A DNA stretch of 64,000 nt, taken from NCBI RefSeq assembly GCF_020405185.1, contig NZ_CP084463.1, positions 1,488,001 through 1,552,000 of the forward strand, given 5' to 3'. Under the pieces are notes generated by a model. It worked only from the letters and a program-made list of their open reading frames with translations. It did no database searches and was not told where the DNA came from. The translations under genes were made by a program, and so were the position numbers. The DNA comes from Halomicrobium salinisoli (lineage in GTDB: Archaea; Halobacteriota; Halobacteria; Halobacteriales; Haloarculaceae). Positions within the stretch are counted from its first letter, which is position 1; each line of letters begins with the position of its first letter. Shown one piece after another: positions 28,324 to 37,358 of this stretch.

Positions 28324-29070
28324 TCAGAGGTAGGCCGCGTCCCACTGGTCGGCGAGGTGCTTGTTCCCGCACTCCTTGCACTCCAGGCGACCCAGCGAGT
28401 CGGATCCGATCTCGACGCTCCCGCAGTTCGAGCAGACGTACCCGTAGGCCTCCTCGTCCGACGGGTCCTCGAAGGTCCGGAAGAAGGGCCCGTCCGTCCC
28501 CGGCACGTCGTCGTCCGCGTCGACGGTCAGCTCCCGGCCGTCCATCGTGACCGTGTCGGGGACGTCGACCGGTTCGTCCCCGCCGAGGGGGGCCACCGGA
28601 TCCGAGTGGCTGTACACGTACGCGTGGTACGACTCCTCGGCGAACTCGATCTCGACCTTCTCGCCGCGCTCGTAGCCGAACTGCTCGCAGAACTGCTCGC
28701 CCTCGTCGTCCTCCGCGAGGACGGTCCCGACCAGCGCGCCGTCGCCCGCTGCCGCGAGGTCGCGGGCGTCCTCGATCAGCGCCGTCCCGGTGCCCTGGCC
28801 GCGGTGGCCCGGTTCGACGTGGAGCCACCGGAGGATCGCGTGGTCGCCGACCTCGACGTCGGCGAACCCGAGCACCTCGCCGCTCTCTTCGGCGACGCGG
28901 ATCCGGTTCGCCTCGTCCTCGATCCGCTCGCGGAGCGCGTCCTCGGAGAACACCGCGGCCACGATGGTCTCGATCTGGTCCGGGGACAGCGAGTAGGAGG
29001 TCTGGAAGGACTGTTCGGCGATCCGCTCGATCCGCTCGGCGTCGTCGGGCTCGGCCGCTCTGACGTCCAT
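28324..29070 (-). CDS. GNAT-family N-acetyltransferase with C-terminal zinc ribbon
   Basis: 248 aa. Residues 1-145 are a GNAT fold: VRAAEPDDAERIERIAEQ at the start and the acetyl-CoA loop HVEPGHRGQGTGTALIEDA in motif A. The end (about residues 205-245) is a zinc ribbon with CSNCG and CKECG cysteine pairs. The substrate is unknown; a protein or small-molecule amine is possible. The TATA-like gttaatcg about 24-31 nt upstream supports the ATG at 29070; the longer frame starts in a basic, non-conserved stretch. It is divergent from the hydrolase gene. Confidence 0.88.
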   Translation of the reverse strand: MDVRAAEPDDAERIERIAEQSFQTSYSLSPDQIETIVAAVFSEDALRERIEDEANRIRVAEESGEVLGFADVEVGDHAILRWLHVEPGHRGQGTGTALIEDARDLAAAGDGALVGTVLAEDDEGEQFCEQFGYERGEKVEIEFAEESYHAYVYSHSDPVAPLGGDEPVDVPDTVTMDGRELTVDADDDVPGTDGPFFRTFEDPSDEEAYGYVCSNCGSVEIGSDSLGRLECKECGNKHLADQWDAAYL

Positions 29071-29266
29071 GACCGCAACCGTCGCCGCCGCGGCGATTAA
29101 CTCAATTTGCGGTTCCGTGGCCGGTTCCCCACGTTCGCCTGCGGGATACGCTCCACCGCTCCCGCGACGCCGGCCGCGTCGACCGCTCGCGGGGCGCTGG
29201 AGTCCGTGCGCGCACTCCATTCAATACGGTGTCACGTTGAAGGTGGACGAGTCACATGAACAACGT

Positions 29267-30070
29267 ATGCCCTACGCCAGCAACGACGGGGTCGAACTCC
29301 GCTACGAGACGGCGGGCCCCGACGACGCCCCGGCGGTGGCGTTCGTCGAGGGCCTCGGCTACGGCACCTGGATGTGGCGCCGGCAGCGCCCCGCCGTCGC
29401 CGAGTCCTACCGTACCGTGATCTGGGACAACCGCGGCACCGGCGAGTCCGACGAACCGGAAGGGCCGTACACGACCGAGGGGATGGCCGGCGACCTGGCG
29501 GCGGTCCTCGACGACGCAGGGATCGACCGCGTGCACCTCGTCGGCGCGAGCCTCGGCGGGATGATCGCCCTCCAGTACGCGCTGGACTACGACGGCGCCG
29601 CGTCGCTGTCGCTGCTGTGTACCTCGCCCGGCGGCGAGGAAGCTCCGCCGATGCCCGAGGAGACGCGCGCCCGCGTGTTCGACGTCCCCGACGATCTGGA
29701 CCGGGCGGCGGCGATCCGGTACAGGATGCGGCCGGCGTTCACGGAGGACTTCTGGGAGGAACACCCGGACGTGATCGACCGCATCGTCGACTGGCGCCTG
29801 GAGACCGATCCCTCCGACCGGGCCTACGAGTGGCAGGCCGCCGCGGCGACGGGGTTCGACGCGACCGACCGCCTCGGCGAGGTCGACGTCCCCGAGCTCG
29901 TCCTCCACGGCACCGACGACCGCGTCGTCCCCGTCGAGAACGGCCGGCTGCTTGCGGAGGGCCTTCCCGACGTCCGCCTGGAGACCGTCGCCGGCGGCTC
30001 GCACCTGTTCTTCATAGAGCGGGACGAACTCGTGAACGAGCGTCTGCTGTCCTTCCTCGACGATGTCTGA
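29267..30070 (+). CDS. Alpha/beta hydrolase
   Basis: 267 aa. It has the oxyanion-side FVEGLGYGTWMWRRQ, the strand TVIWDNRGTGESDEPEG, the nucleophile elbow GASLGGM with catalytic Ser, the acid strand ELVLHGTDDRVVPVE with Asp, and a late His in GGSHLFFIERDE. This is the classic Ser-Asp-His hydrolase fold, similar to 3-oxoadipate enol-lactonase and ester hydrolases. Its stop overlaps the start of the next gene, an acyl-CoA ligase, by 8 nt, so it may supply a free acid for that ligase; that is inference. Cytosolic, no signal peptide. Confidence 0.88.
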   Translation: MPYASNDGVELRYETAGPDDAPAVAFVEGLGYGTWMWRRQRPAVAESYRTVIWDNRGTGESDEPEGPYTTEGMAGDLAAVLDDAGIDRVHLVGASLGGMIALQYALDYDGAASLSLLCTSPGGEEAPPMPEETRARVFDVPDDLDRAAAIRYRMRPAFTEDFWEEHPDVIDRIVDWRLETDPSDRAYEWQAAAATGFDATDRLGEVDVPELVLHGTDDRVVPVENGRLLAEGLPDVRLETVAGGSHLFFIERDELVNERLLSFLDDV

Positions 30071-31709
30071 GCACGGTCCCCAGCGCTGGGTCGGCAACTG
30101 GAGCGGCCGACGCGCGGCGCTGACCCCCGACGGGGTCGGTCTGGTCGACGCCGCGACCGGCGCGGAGTACACCTACGCCGACCTCGACCGGCGGGCGAAC
30201 CGGACCGCGCGGCTGCTGGCGGAGTACGGGGTGAGGGCCGGCGGGAGCGGTGAGAGCGGGGAGAGCCCTCGCGGGGAGAGCGCGGCCGCAGACGAGGAAC
30301 CCGGGAGCGTGACCGTGATCGCCCGGAACCGCCCGGAGTACGTCGACCTCTTCTTCGGCACGGGCAAGACCGGCGGCGTCCTCGCGCCGCTGTCCTACCG
30401 GCTCGCGCCGCCCGAACTCGCCGCCCTGCTGGACGACGTCGACCCGTCGCTGCTCGTGGTCGAGGAGCCGTTCGCCGACGGGGTCGTCGAGGCGCTGGAA
30501 CTGGCCGACGTCGACCCGGCGGCGCTGTCGCTGACGACGAACGCCGTCGCGACGTGGGAGCCCTACGGGGACGCCCTGCCGGACGAGGACGCCGCCTACG
30601 ACGGCCCCGAACTCGCGCCGGGCGACCCCCACCTCCTGTTGCACACCGGCGGCTCGACGGGCACGCCGAAGGAGACGGAGATCTGCCACGAGGCGATCGC
30701 CTGGAACTCGATGAACACGATCACGTCGTGGGGGCTGCGGCCGGACGACGTCACGCCGATGGTGTTCCCGATGTTCCACACGGGCGGGTGGAACGTGCTG
30801 ACGCTGCCCGTCTTCCACATGGGCGGGACGGTCGTGATCGACCGGGAGTTCGAACCCGGCGAGGTGCTGGGCCTGATCGAGGAGCGCGACGCGACGGTCC
30901 TCGTGGCGGTGCCGGCCGTCCTGCGGGCGATGACCGAGCACGACCGCTGGGCGGAGACGGACCTCTCCTCGCTGCGGTTCGCCAAGTCCGGCGGCGGCCC
31001 CTGCCGCGAAGCGGTCATGCAGGCCTGGTGGGACCGCGGCGTCGACCTCTCGCAGGGGTACGGCCTCACGGAGTGTGGCCCCAACAACTTCGCCATGCCG
31101 GAGGGCTGGGACCGCGGGAAGGCCGACACCGTCGGCGTCCCGGCGATGCACGTCGACGCCCGCGTCGTCGACGACGAGGGGCGGGAACTCGATCCGGGCG
31201 CGGTGGGGGAACTCGAACTGCGCTCGCCGCACTCGGCCACCTGCTACCGGGGGCGCGACGAGGAGACGGCGGCGACGTTCGGCGACGAGGCCGCCGCGGC
31301 AGACGGTCCACGGACCGGCGGCGCGTGGCTCTCGACGGGCGACCTGGCCCGGATCGACGAGGACGGCTACGTCAGCGTCCAGGGCCGCAAGTCCGACATG
31401 TTCGTCAGCGGCGGCGAGAACGTCTACCCCGCCGAGGTCGAGGACGCCGTCGCCGACCACCCCGCTGTGGGCGAGGTGGTCGTGATTCCCGTCGACGACG
31501 AGCAGTGGGGCCGGGTCGGCAAAGCCGTGATCGAGCCGACGGCGGACCCCGACGCGGCGCCGCCGAGCGCGGACGACCTGGCCGCGTTCCTCGACGGGCG
31601 ACTCGCTGGGTACAAGCGACCGCGTCACGTCGCTGTCGTGGACGAGCTCCCGAAGAGCGGGCCGGCGAAGGTCGATCGCGAGGCCGTCCAGCGGGCGTTC
31701 GGTGACTGA
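30063..31709 (+). CDS. AMP-forming acyl-CoA synthetase
   Basis: 548 aa of the ANL adenylating family. Motifs: P-loop-like LLHTGGSTGTPKETEI, GYGLTECGPNNFAMP, STGDLARIDEDGYVSVQGRKSDM, SGGENVYPAEVED and the C-terminal catalytic Lys in LPKSGPAKVDREAV. It activates a carboxylic acid with ATP and joins it to CoA; fatty or aromatic acids are possible. A short low-complexity insert rich in Gly, Ser and Glu lies at residues about 58-80. It is translationally coupled to the hydrolase before it. Confidence 0.92.
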   Translation: MSEHGPQRWVGNWSGRRAALTPDGVGLVDAATGAEYTYADLDRRANRTARLLAEYGVRAGGSGESGESPRGESAAADEEPGSVTVIARNRPEYVDLFFGTGKTGGVLAPLSYRLAPPELAALLDDVDPSLLVVEEPFADGVVEALELADVDPAALSLTTNAVATWEPYGDALPDEDAAYDGPELAPGDPHLLLHTGGSTGTPKETEICHEAIAWNSMNTITSWGLRPDDVTPMVFPMFHTGGWNVLTLPVFHMGGTVVIDREFEPGEVLGLIEERDATVLVAVPAVLRAMTEHDRWAETDLSSLRFAKSGGGPCREAVMQAWWDRGVDLSQGYGLTECGPNNFAMPEGWDRGKADTVGVPAMHVDARVVDDEGRELDPGAVGELELRSPHSATCYRGRDEETAATFGDEAAAADGPRTGGAWLSTGDLARIDEDGYVSVQGRKSDMFVSGGENVYPAEVEDAVADHPAVGEVVVIPVDDEQWGRVGKAVIEPTADPDAAPPSADDLAAFLDGRLAGYKRPRHVAVVDELPKSGPAKVDREAVQRAFGD

Positions 31710-31795
31710 CTGCTCGCCGCCGTCGGACGCCGGGAGACGGCGAGGCGGCCGGCGGTCTCGACTCCTGCATCAACGTCCATCGCAGTCCGCCCACA

Positions 31796-31800
31796 CTTAT
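31796..31800 (+). promoter_or_regulatory. TATA box upstream of the xylose-dehydrogenase-type gene
   Basis: CTTAT lies 26-30 nt before the ATG at 31826, the normal leaderless spacing. It therefore favours that ATG over the in-frame ATG at 31799. Confidence 0.5.
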
Positions 31801-31825
31801 GAGACACCGGTCCGAGCGGTCGCAC

Positions 31826-32908
31826 ATGGACCTGGAAGGCCACTTCGACGACTTCGAGCGCCGCGACTGGGAGGAGGACGCCGAGGGCACCGTCCGCTTC
31901 GCGATGATCGGGCTGGGCTGGTGGACCCGGGAGTACGCCGTCCCCGCCACGGAGAAGTCCGACATCTGCGACACGACGGTGGTCGTCAGCAGTTCCACGG
32001 AGAAGGCCGAGGACTTCGCCGCCGACTTCGACGGCATCGAGGCCGCGCTGACCTACGACGAGTTCCAGGACGGCGCCGCCACCGAGCACTACGACGCCGT
32101 CTACATCGCCACGCCGAACGCGCTGCACCTGCCGTACGTCGAGTCCGCCGCCGAGTACGGCAAGGACATCCTGCTGGAGAAGCCCATGGAGGCGTCCGTC
32201 GAGCGCGCCGAGGGGATCGTCGAGGCCGTCGAGGCGTCCGACGAGACCACGCTGATGGTGGCCTACCGGATGCACACCGACCCCGCCGTCCGCCGGATGC
32301 GCGACCTGATCGAGTCCGGCTTCATCGGCGAGCCCGCCCACGTCCACGGACACATGAGCCAGCCGCTGCTGGAGATGATCCCCGACCCCGACCAGTGGCG
32401 CCTGAACCCCGACCTCGCCGGCCCCGGCGCGTCGGTGACCGACCTCGGCGTCTACCCGATCAACACGGCCCGGTTCGTTCTCGACCGCGACCCCGTCGCC
32501 GTCCAGGCGGCCACCTACTCCGGCGCCGAGGGCTTCGAGGACGTCCCCGACGAGCGGGCCGCGTTCACCGTCACCTACGAGGACGACGTGCTGGCCTCGA
32601 TGTCCGCCAGCCAGAACGCCCACACCAACGGCTTCCTCCGTATCACCGGCACCGAGGGCGAGCTCAAGCTGGAACCGGCCTTCCTCAAGCCCTCCGGGCT
32701 GACGGTCTCCCGGGGCGACGTCGACGCCGAACTCGACCTCCCCGACTGGAACATGGACCACCAGATGGACGAGGAGTTCGAGTACTTCGCCAACCACGTC
32801 CTGACCGACCGCCAGCCCACCGGCTCCGGCGAGCACGGCCTCGTCGACATGCAGCTCATCGAGGCCGTCTTCGACTCCGCCGAGCGCGGCGAGCGGATCG
32901 ACCTCTGA
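31826..32908 (+). CDS. xacA: Gfo/Idh/MocA oxidoreductase, haloarchaeal D-xylose 1-dehydrogenase type
   Basis: 360 aa. A Rossmann fold with RFAMIGLGWWTREYAVPA at residues about 19-36, then TPNALHLPYVE, the family EKPMEAS motif, MVAYRMHTDPAVRRM, and DLGVYPINTARFVL near the substrate site. The sequence style matches what I recall of the NADP-dependent D-xylose/L-arabinose dehydrogenases of Haloferax and Haloarcula, including the FDDFERRDWEEDAEG leader. It would make xylono- or arabinonolactone as the first step of oxidative pentose breakdown. A sugar-acid dehydratase lies 1.5 kb downstream on the other strand. Another aldose remains possible. Confidence 0.82.
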   Translation: MDLEGHFDDFERRDWEEDAEGTVRFAMIGLGWWTREYAVPATEKSDICDTTVVVSSSTEKAEDFAADFDGIEAALTYDEFQDGAATEHYDAVYIATPNALHLPYVESAAEYGKDILLEKPMEASVERAEGIVEAVEASDETTLMVAYRMHTDPAVRRMRDLIESGFIGEPAHVHGHMSQPLLEMIPDPDQWRLNPDLAGPGASVTDLGVYPINTARFVLDRDPVAVQAATYSGAEGFEDVPDERAAFTVTYEDDVLASMSASQNAHTNGFLRITGTEGELKLEPAFLKPSGLTVSRGDVDAELDLPDWNMDHQMDEEFEYFANHVLTDRQPTGSGEHGLVDMQLIEAVFDSAERGERIDL

Positions 32909-32940
32909 ACGGCGGCGCTCGCCGTCCCAGCGACTGAACC

Positions 32941-33798
32941 GTGCCCTCCACTCCCGATCAGTCAGACGCGACCCACCAGCTCCTCGTCCGCGGCGAGGGC
33001 CGCGACCGGGTCGACGCCGCCAACGCCGTCGCCGAGGCCGCGTTCGCCGCCGGTGACGAGGCCTCCCTCTCCGTCCGCGACGTGGACGACCTGGCCGAGT
33101 TGAGTCCCCACTCCGCGCGGGTCCTCCGGCAGGAACTGGAACCTGTCCCCGCCGGCGAGCGCGTCAACGGCGGGGACTTCCCGGAGTTCCGCGCGGTCCT
33201 GCCCGAGGACGCCGACGCGCTGCTCCGGGCGCTGACCGTCGCCGGCGACCTGCCCCAGGGCGAGGCGTCCTGGCGCGCCTGGGAAGTGTACGTCCTGGCC
33301 GTCTACGCCGACGACGAGTGGCTCTACCACGCGGTGCCTCACCACGGGCAGTGGTACCTCCGGGACGCCGCCGCGCCGTCGTTCCCGGACCGAGCGAGCG
33401 AGGCCGTGGCTCCCTGCCCCTCTGCGGTCGTCCCGACGGATCCGGTCGTGGCCTGGAGCGACGGACGCTATCGCCTCGATCACCGCGCGCTGCACGTCGG
33501 CGAGACCAGCCACGCGCTCGACCGCCTGAAACGGGCGGTCGTCGACGTCGACCGGGCCGCCGTCGAGTTCGAGTGGCGGGGACCGTACGAGGGACTGGTC
33601 GCGGACGCGGACGGCGTCGGCGAGGCCGTCTTCCACGTCGGCCTCGCGACGGTCCTGCTGCCGCTGGCGCTCCTAACCGACGAGCCGGACCGAGTCGACG
33701 CGGAGACCGCCGACACCGCGGCGCGGATCGAGTCGGCGCTGACCGACATCGCCGACGCCGTCGGCTACGACTACGCGGTCGTCCGCGCGGGCCGGTGA
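32941..33798 (+). CDS. Hypothetical haloarchaeal protein
   Basis: 285 aa from a GTG at 32941, acidic, cytosolic, with no signal peptide. I do not recognise the family. Visible features are a Trp-rich middle (SWRAWEVYVLAVYADDEWLYH and HHGQWYL) and a hydrophobic stretch near the end (AVFHVGLATVLLPLALLT) that could be one helix or a packed core. It follows the dehydrogenase gene by 32 nt and may share its transcript. Confidence 0.75.
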   Translation: MPSTPDQSDATHQLLVRGEGRDRVDAANAVAEAAFAAGDEASLSVRDVDDLAELSPHSARVLRQELEPVPAGERVNGGDFPEFRAVLPEDADALLRALTVAGDLPQGEASWRAWEVYVLAVYADDEWLYHAVPHHGQWYLRDAAAPSFPDRASEAVAPCPSAVVPTDPVVAWSDGRYRLDHRALHVGETSHALDRLKRAVVDVDRAAVEFEWRGPYEGLVADADGVGEAVFHVGLATVLLPLALLTDEPDRVDAETADTAARIESALTDIADAVGYDYAVVRAGR

Positions 33799-33838
33799 CA
33801 CGACAGGGATTATCCGTCCGGCCCGCGCAGTGGCCCAC

Positions 33839-34237
33839 ATGGCCCTCCGAACGCTGACGAAGTACGCCCTGCTCGGGCTCGGCCTGCTCGTGGCCGTCAG
33901 CGCCGTGCTCTCGGTCGTCGGCATGGTCCTGAGCGCCGTCTGGATGGCCCTGGTCGGCGTCGCGGCCCTCGTCGGTCTGGCCGTCCTCGGCTACGTCGGG
34001 TACCGGGTCGCCCGGTGGGTACTGAGCGACGACGAATCGACCGCGGAGCGAATCCCGGACACCGGCCTCGACCGCTCCACGGCCGCCGAAGCGACCGAGG
34101 ACCCCGTCGATCGGCTCCAGCAGCAGTACGCCGATGGCAAGCTCACCGAGGCGGAGTTCGAGCGGAAACTGGAGCGAGCGATGGACGAGCGCGAACCCGA
34201 CCCGATCGAGCGGGAGCTGGAGCGCGAGCGGCGGTGA
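33839..34237 (+). CDS. Small membrane protein with SHOCT domain
   Basis: 132 aa from the ATG at 33839; the GTG at 33830 is an alternative. Two hydrophobic helices (residues about 8-32 and 37-60) are followed by a charged linker and a SHOCT-type module (DRLQQQYADGKLTEAEFERKLERAM). SHOCT domains usually mediate oligomerisation at the end of small membrane proteins in archaea. The function is unknown. It is convergent with the dehydratase gene. Confidence 0.85.
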   Translation: MALRTLTKYALLGLGLLVAVSAVLSVVGMVLSAVWMALVGVAALVGLAVLGYVGYRVARWVLSDDESTAERIPDTGLDRSTAAEATEDPVDRLQQQYADGKLTEAEFERKLERAMDEREPDPIERELERERR

Positions 34238-34359
34238 GCGGCGGGACGGCTTTCGAGGGCGCGTCGAGCGCTCGAAAATACGACGGAAGAGAGCGGTGCC
34301 GTCGCGCTACGCCTCGTCGAACGCCGTGACGCAGAGCGTCACGTGCTCGACGAGTCGTC

Positions 34360-35604
34360 TCACTCCTCGTCGAAGAGGGTCTCGCCGTCGACCATGTGCT
34401 CCTCGACGGTGTCGAGGTCGAGGGTCACGCCGAGGCCGGGCTCCTCGGGGATCTCGATGTAGCCGTCCTCGATGACCGTCTCCTCGACGAGGTCGCTCCA
34501 CCAGTCGAGCTCGTAGCTGTGGTACTCGACGGCCAGGGAGTTCGGGATGGACGTGCCGACGTGGGCGCTGGCCATCGTCGCGACGGGAGAGGAGACGTTG
34601 TGCATCGCGACGGGCATGTAGTACTGGTTGGCGACGTCGGCGATCTTGCGGGTCTCGCGCATGCCGCCGACCTTGGGCATGTCGGGCGCGATGATGTCGA
34701 CGGCCTGCTCCTCGATCAGCCGGCGCTCCTCGGTGACGCGGTAGCGGTTCTCGCCGACAGTGATCGGCGTGGTCGTCGACTCGGTGACCTCCTCCTGGAC
34801 CTCGAGGTTCTCCGGCGGGACGGGGTCCTCGAGCCACCAGACGTCGTAGTCCTCGATGGCCTCGGCCAGCCGCTGGGCGGAGCCGCCGGAGAAGGTCCAG
34901 TGGCAGTCGAAGGCGACGTCGGCCTCGTCCTTGACCTCCTCGGTGACCTTCTCGACGATCTCTGCCTTGTGGCGGATCTCGCCGGGTCGGAGGTGGCGGT
35001 TGGCGCGGTCCTTCTCCAGCCCCGAGGGGACGTCGAGGTCGAACTTCAGGGCGTCGTAGCCCAGTTCGTCGACGACGCGGCGGGCCTCCTCGGCGCAGGC
35101 GTCGGGGTCGGCCTCCTCCTCGGTGTGGCAGTCGCAGTACACGCGCATGTGATCGCGGTACTTGCCGCCCAGCAGCTGGTAGGCGGGGACCTCGAGGATC
35201 TTGCCGGCGAGGTCGTGCAGCGCGACCTCGATGCCCGAGATGGCCGTGATCGTCACGCCCTCGACGCTGCCCTCGCCGGACATCTTCTGGACGAGGTGCT
35301 CGTAGAGGCGATCGATGTCCAGCGGGTTCTCGCCGATGACGAACGGCTTCATCCGCTCGATGAGCTCCGGTACCCCGGCCCCCCAGTAGGCCTCACCCGT
35401 GCCGACGACGCCGGCGTCGGTGTAGATCCGCACGAGCGTCCACGGGAAGTTGCCGTCGACCATCGTGGTCTGGACGTCGGTGATCTCGACGTCGCGGCCG
35501 CCGCCGCGCTCGACGTCGACGCCCATGGTCTCCGAGGACAGTTCTCGCATCGTGTACTCCGCGTTGGGGTCGTGAAGGTCTGCGTAGTTGATGTCGTTCC
35601 CCAT
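34360..35604 (-). CDS. Sugar-acid dehydratase of the enolase superfamily (D-gluconate/D-xylonate dehydratase type)
   Basis: 414 aa from the ATG at 35604. The capping domain (GVVGTGEAYWGAGVPELI) precedes a TIM barrel with KFDLDVPSG, metal-ligand strands VAFDCHWTFSG, WWLEDPVPPEN and TPITVGENRY, and the acid/base region PVAMHNVSSPVATMASAH. Haloarchaeal gluconate dehydratase (GnaD) and xylonate dehydratase (XacD) are very alike, and I cannot separate them by eye. Either product feeds pathways in this window: KDG for the KDG kinase, or keto-deoxy-pentonate after the xylose-dehydrogenase-type enzyme. The longer open frame upstream is rejected because a TATA box sits inside it. Confidence 0.88.
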   Translation of the reverse strand: MGNDINYADLHDPNAEYTMRELSSETMGVDVERGGGRDVEITDVQTTMVDGNFPWTLVRIYTDAGVVGTGEAYWGAGVPELIERMKPFVIGENPLDIDRLYEHLVQKMSGEGSVEGVTITAISGIEVALHDLAGKILEVPAYQLLGGKYRDHMRVYCDCHTEEEADPDACAEEARRVVDELGYDALKFDLDVPSGLEKDRANRHLRPGEIRHKAEIVEKVTEEVKDEADVAFDCHWTFSGGSAQRLAEAIEDYDVWWLEDPVPPENLEVQEEVTESTTTPITVGENRYRVTEERRLIEEQAVDIIAPDMPKVGGMRETRKIADVANQYYMPVAMHNVSSPVATMASAHVGTSIPNSLAVEYHSYELDWWSDLVEETVIEDGYIEIPEEPGLGVTLDLDTVEEHMVDGETLFDEE

Positions 35605-35628
35605 GTCCCAAAGATTCACTCGTTGCTT

Positions 35629-35636
35629 GAAAAATA
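35629..35636 (-). promoter_or_regulatory. TATA box of sugar-acid dehydratase gene
   Basis: On the minus strand the sequence ctattttt lies 25-32 nt before the ATG at 35604, a leaderless-promoter position. Confidence 0.55.
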
Positions 35637-35802
35637 GTTCTGTCTCGCCCGACCGGCTGGCCCCGATCCGTTCCGTGGGAAATTCGCGTGTGGTTCCCGG
35701 GAGTGGTACGTCCACCCCGTCGGCCGACAGTTTCACTTCTGATAAATTCCGGGCCAGTTTTATGAGCGGTCCGGCGAAACTCGCGGCCGAGAATTCTCAG
35801 CA

Positions 35803-37275
35803 ATGACCTCCGAGAACCCACACGGCCGGGGCCTGGCCGCGGGGATCGCCGCCCAGGTCGCCCACGGCTGCTATCAGGCGGCGATAGCGGTCGCGGCGCC
35901 GGCCGGACTGCACGCTCCGCTGTCCCTGATCGGTCTCGCCGGCGCGCTGGGCGCTGGCGCGTACTCCTTTCTCTCCCTCGACGGCCACTTCGAGGCGCTG
36001 GCGGCCGAACGCGAACGGTACCGGACCGAGCGGGACGAGGCCAGGAGCCGCCGGGACGAACTGGCCGCGGAACTCGAGTCGGTCCGGGCCGACCTGGAAG
36101 CGGCCCGCGAGACCGCGACGCCGCAGGGGCCCGTCGCGACGACGGACGGGGGCGTCGCGACCGCGGACGGGACGACCACGGCCGAGCTGGAAGAGCAGCT
36201 CCGCGAGTACGGCGCCGTCCTCGAGGCCGCGGCCGACGGGGACCTGCGTCGACGGATGGACGAGGACGCGCCCGACCCGGCGCTGTCCGACCTCGCCGCG
36301 GCGTTCAACGAGCTGGCGGGGACGTTCCAGCAGACCATCGACGCCGCCGGCGACTTCTCCGGGGACGTCGCCGACTCCAGCGACCAGGTCGCCACCGCCA
36401 CGCAGGCCGTCACGGACGCCAGCGAGAACGTCGCCGAGGGCATGCAGGGGATCGCCGACGTCTTCGCCGAGCAGCACGAGCAGATCTCCCGGATCAGCGA
36501 CGAGATGTCGGAGATGTCCGCCACGGTCGAGGAGATCGCCGCCTCGGCCGATCAGGTCTCGGGAATGGCCGACAAGACCGAGGAGCGGACGTCCGAGGGC
36601 ATCGAGGCCGGTCGCGAGGCCAGCGACGCCATGGCCGAGACGGCCGATCGGACCGAGGAGGTCGTGGCGACCGTCGAGGACCTCACGGAGCGGATGGACG
36701 AGATCGGCGAGATCGTCGACCTGATCGACGACATCGCAGAGCAGACCAACATCCTCGCGCTCAACGCGTCGATCGAGGCCGCCCACGCCTCTTCCGGGGC
36801 CGAGAACAACGGCTTCGGCGTCGTCGCCGACGAGGTGAAGTCGCTGGCCGAGGAGACCAAGGAGGCCACCGACCAGATCGAAGAGCGCATCGGGGCGGTC
36901 CAGGAGCGGACCGACGATGCCGCGGCCGAGATTCGAGAGATGCGCGACTCCGTCGAGCACGGCCGGGAGACCGTCGGAGAGGCCCTCGAGGCCCTGGAGT
37001 CGATCACGGACCACGTCGAGGAGACCGCCCGCGGCGTCGAGGAGATCAGCGAGGCGACCGACGACCAGGCCGCCACCTCGGAGGAGGTCGCCTCCATCGC
37101 CGAGCGGGCCGCCGAGACCTCGCAGGAGAACGTCGAGGAGGCCGAGCACGTCGCGGCCATCGCCGAGGAGCAGAACCTCGCGCTCGGCGAGATGGACGTC
37201 GAGGCCCGGACCCTCTCGATGCGCGCCGAGCAGCTCACGGCGCTGTTCGACGACTACGACGTCGACGCGGAGTAG
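35803..37275 (+). CDS. Haloarchaeal methyl-accepting transducer with short N-terminal membrane segment
   Basis: 490 aa. The N terminus has two closely spaced hydrophobic stretches (residues about 10-32 and 38-55) and no large extracellular sensor. Coiled coil, one HAMP-like unit (DGDLRRRMDEDAPDPALSD) and a full cytoplasmic signalling domain follow. The hairpin reads DIAEQTNILALNASIEAAH, then GFGVVADEVKSLAEET, the CheA/CheW contact and methylation helices. It may sense a membrane or cytosolic signal, or a partner receptor. It diverges from the dehydratase gene, and a TATA-like agttttatga lies about 40-50 nt upstream. A link to sugar taxis is only suggested by neighbours. Confidence 0.93.
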   Translation: MTSENPHGRGLAAGIAAQVAHGCYQAAIAVAAPAGLHAPLSLIGLAGALGAGAYSFLSLDGHFEALAAERERYRTERDEARSRRDELAAELESVRADLEAARETATPQGPVATTDGGVATADGTTTAELEEQLREYGAVLEAAADGDLRRRMDEDAPDPALSDLAAAFNELAGTFQQTIDAAGDFSGDVADSSDQVATATQAVTDASENVAEGMQGIADVFAEQHEQISRISDEMSEMSATVEEIAASADQVSGMADKTEERTSEGIEAGREASDAMAETADRTEEVVATVEDLTERMDEIGEIVDLIDDIAEQTNILALNASIEAAHASSGAENNGFGVVADEVKSLAEETKEATDQIEERIGAVQERTDDAAAEIREMRDSVEHGRETVGEALEALESITDHVEETARGVEEISEATDDQAATSEEVASIAERAAETSQENVEEAEHVAAIAEEQNLALGEMDVEARTLSMRAEQLTALFDDYDVDAE

Positions 37276-37326
37276 CCGCGGTCGCCCGCACCGGCGGTTC
37301 GCCGGCGAACGGGGCCGGGGCCCCTA

Positions 37327-37335
37327 TTTTTATAC
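37327..37335 (+). promoter_or_regulatory. TATA box of sugar isomerase gene
   Basis: TTTTTATAC lies 24-32 nt before the ATG at 37359, a strong leaderless promoter match. Confidence 0.65.
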
Positions 37336-37358
37336 AACAGGTATAGGTAGTCCCACGC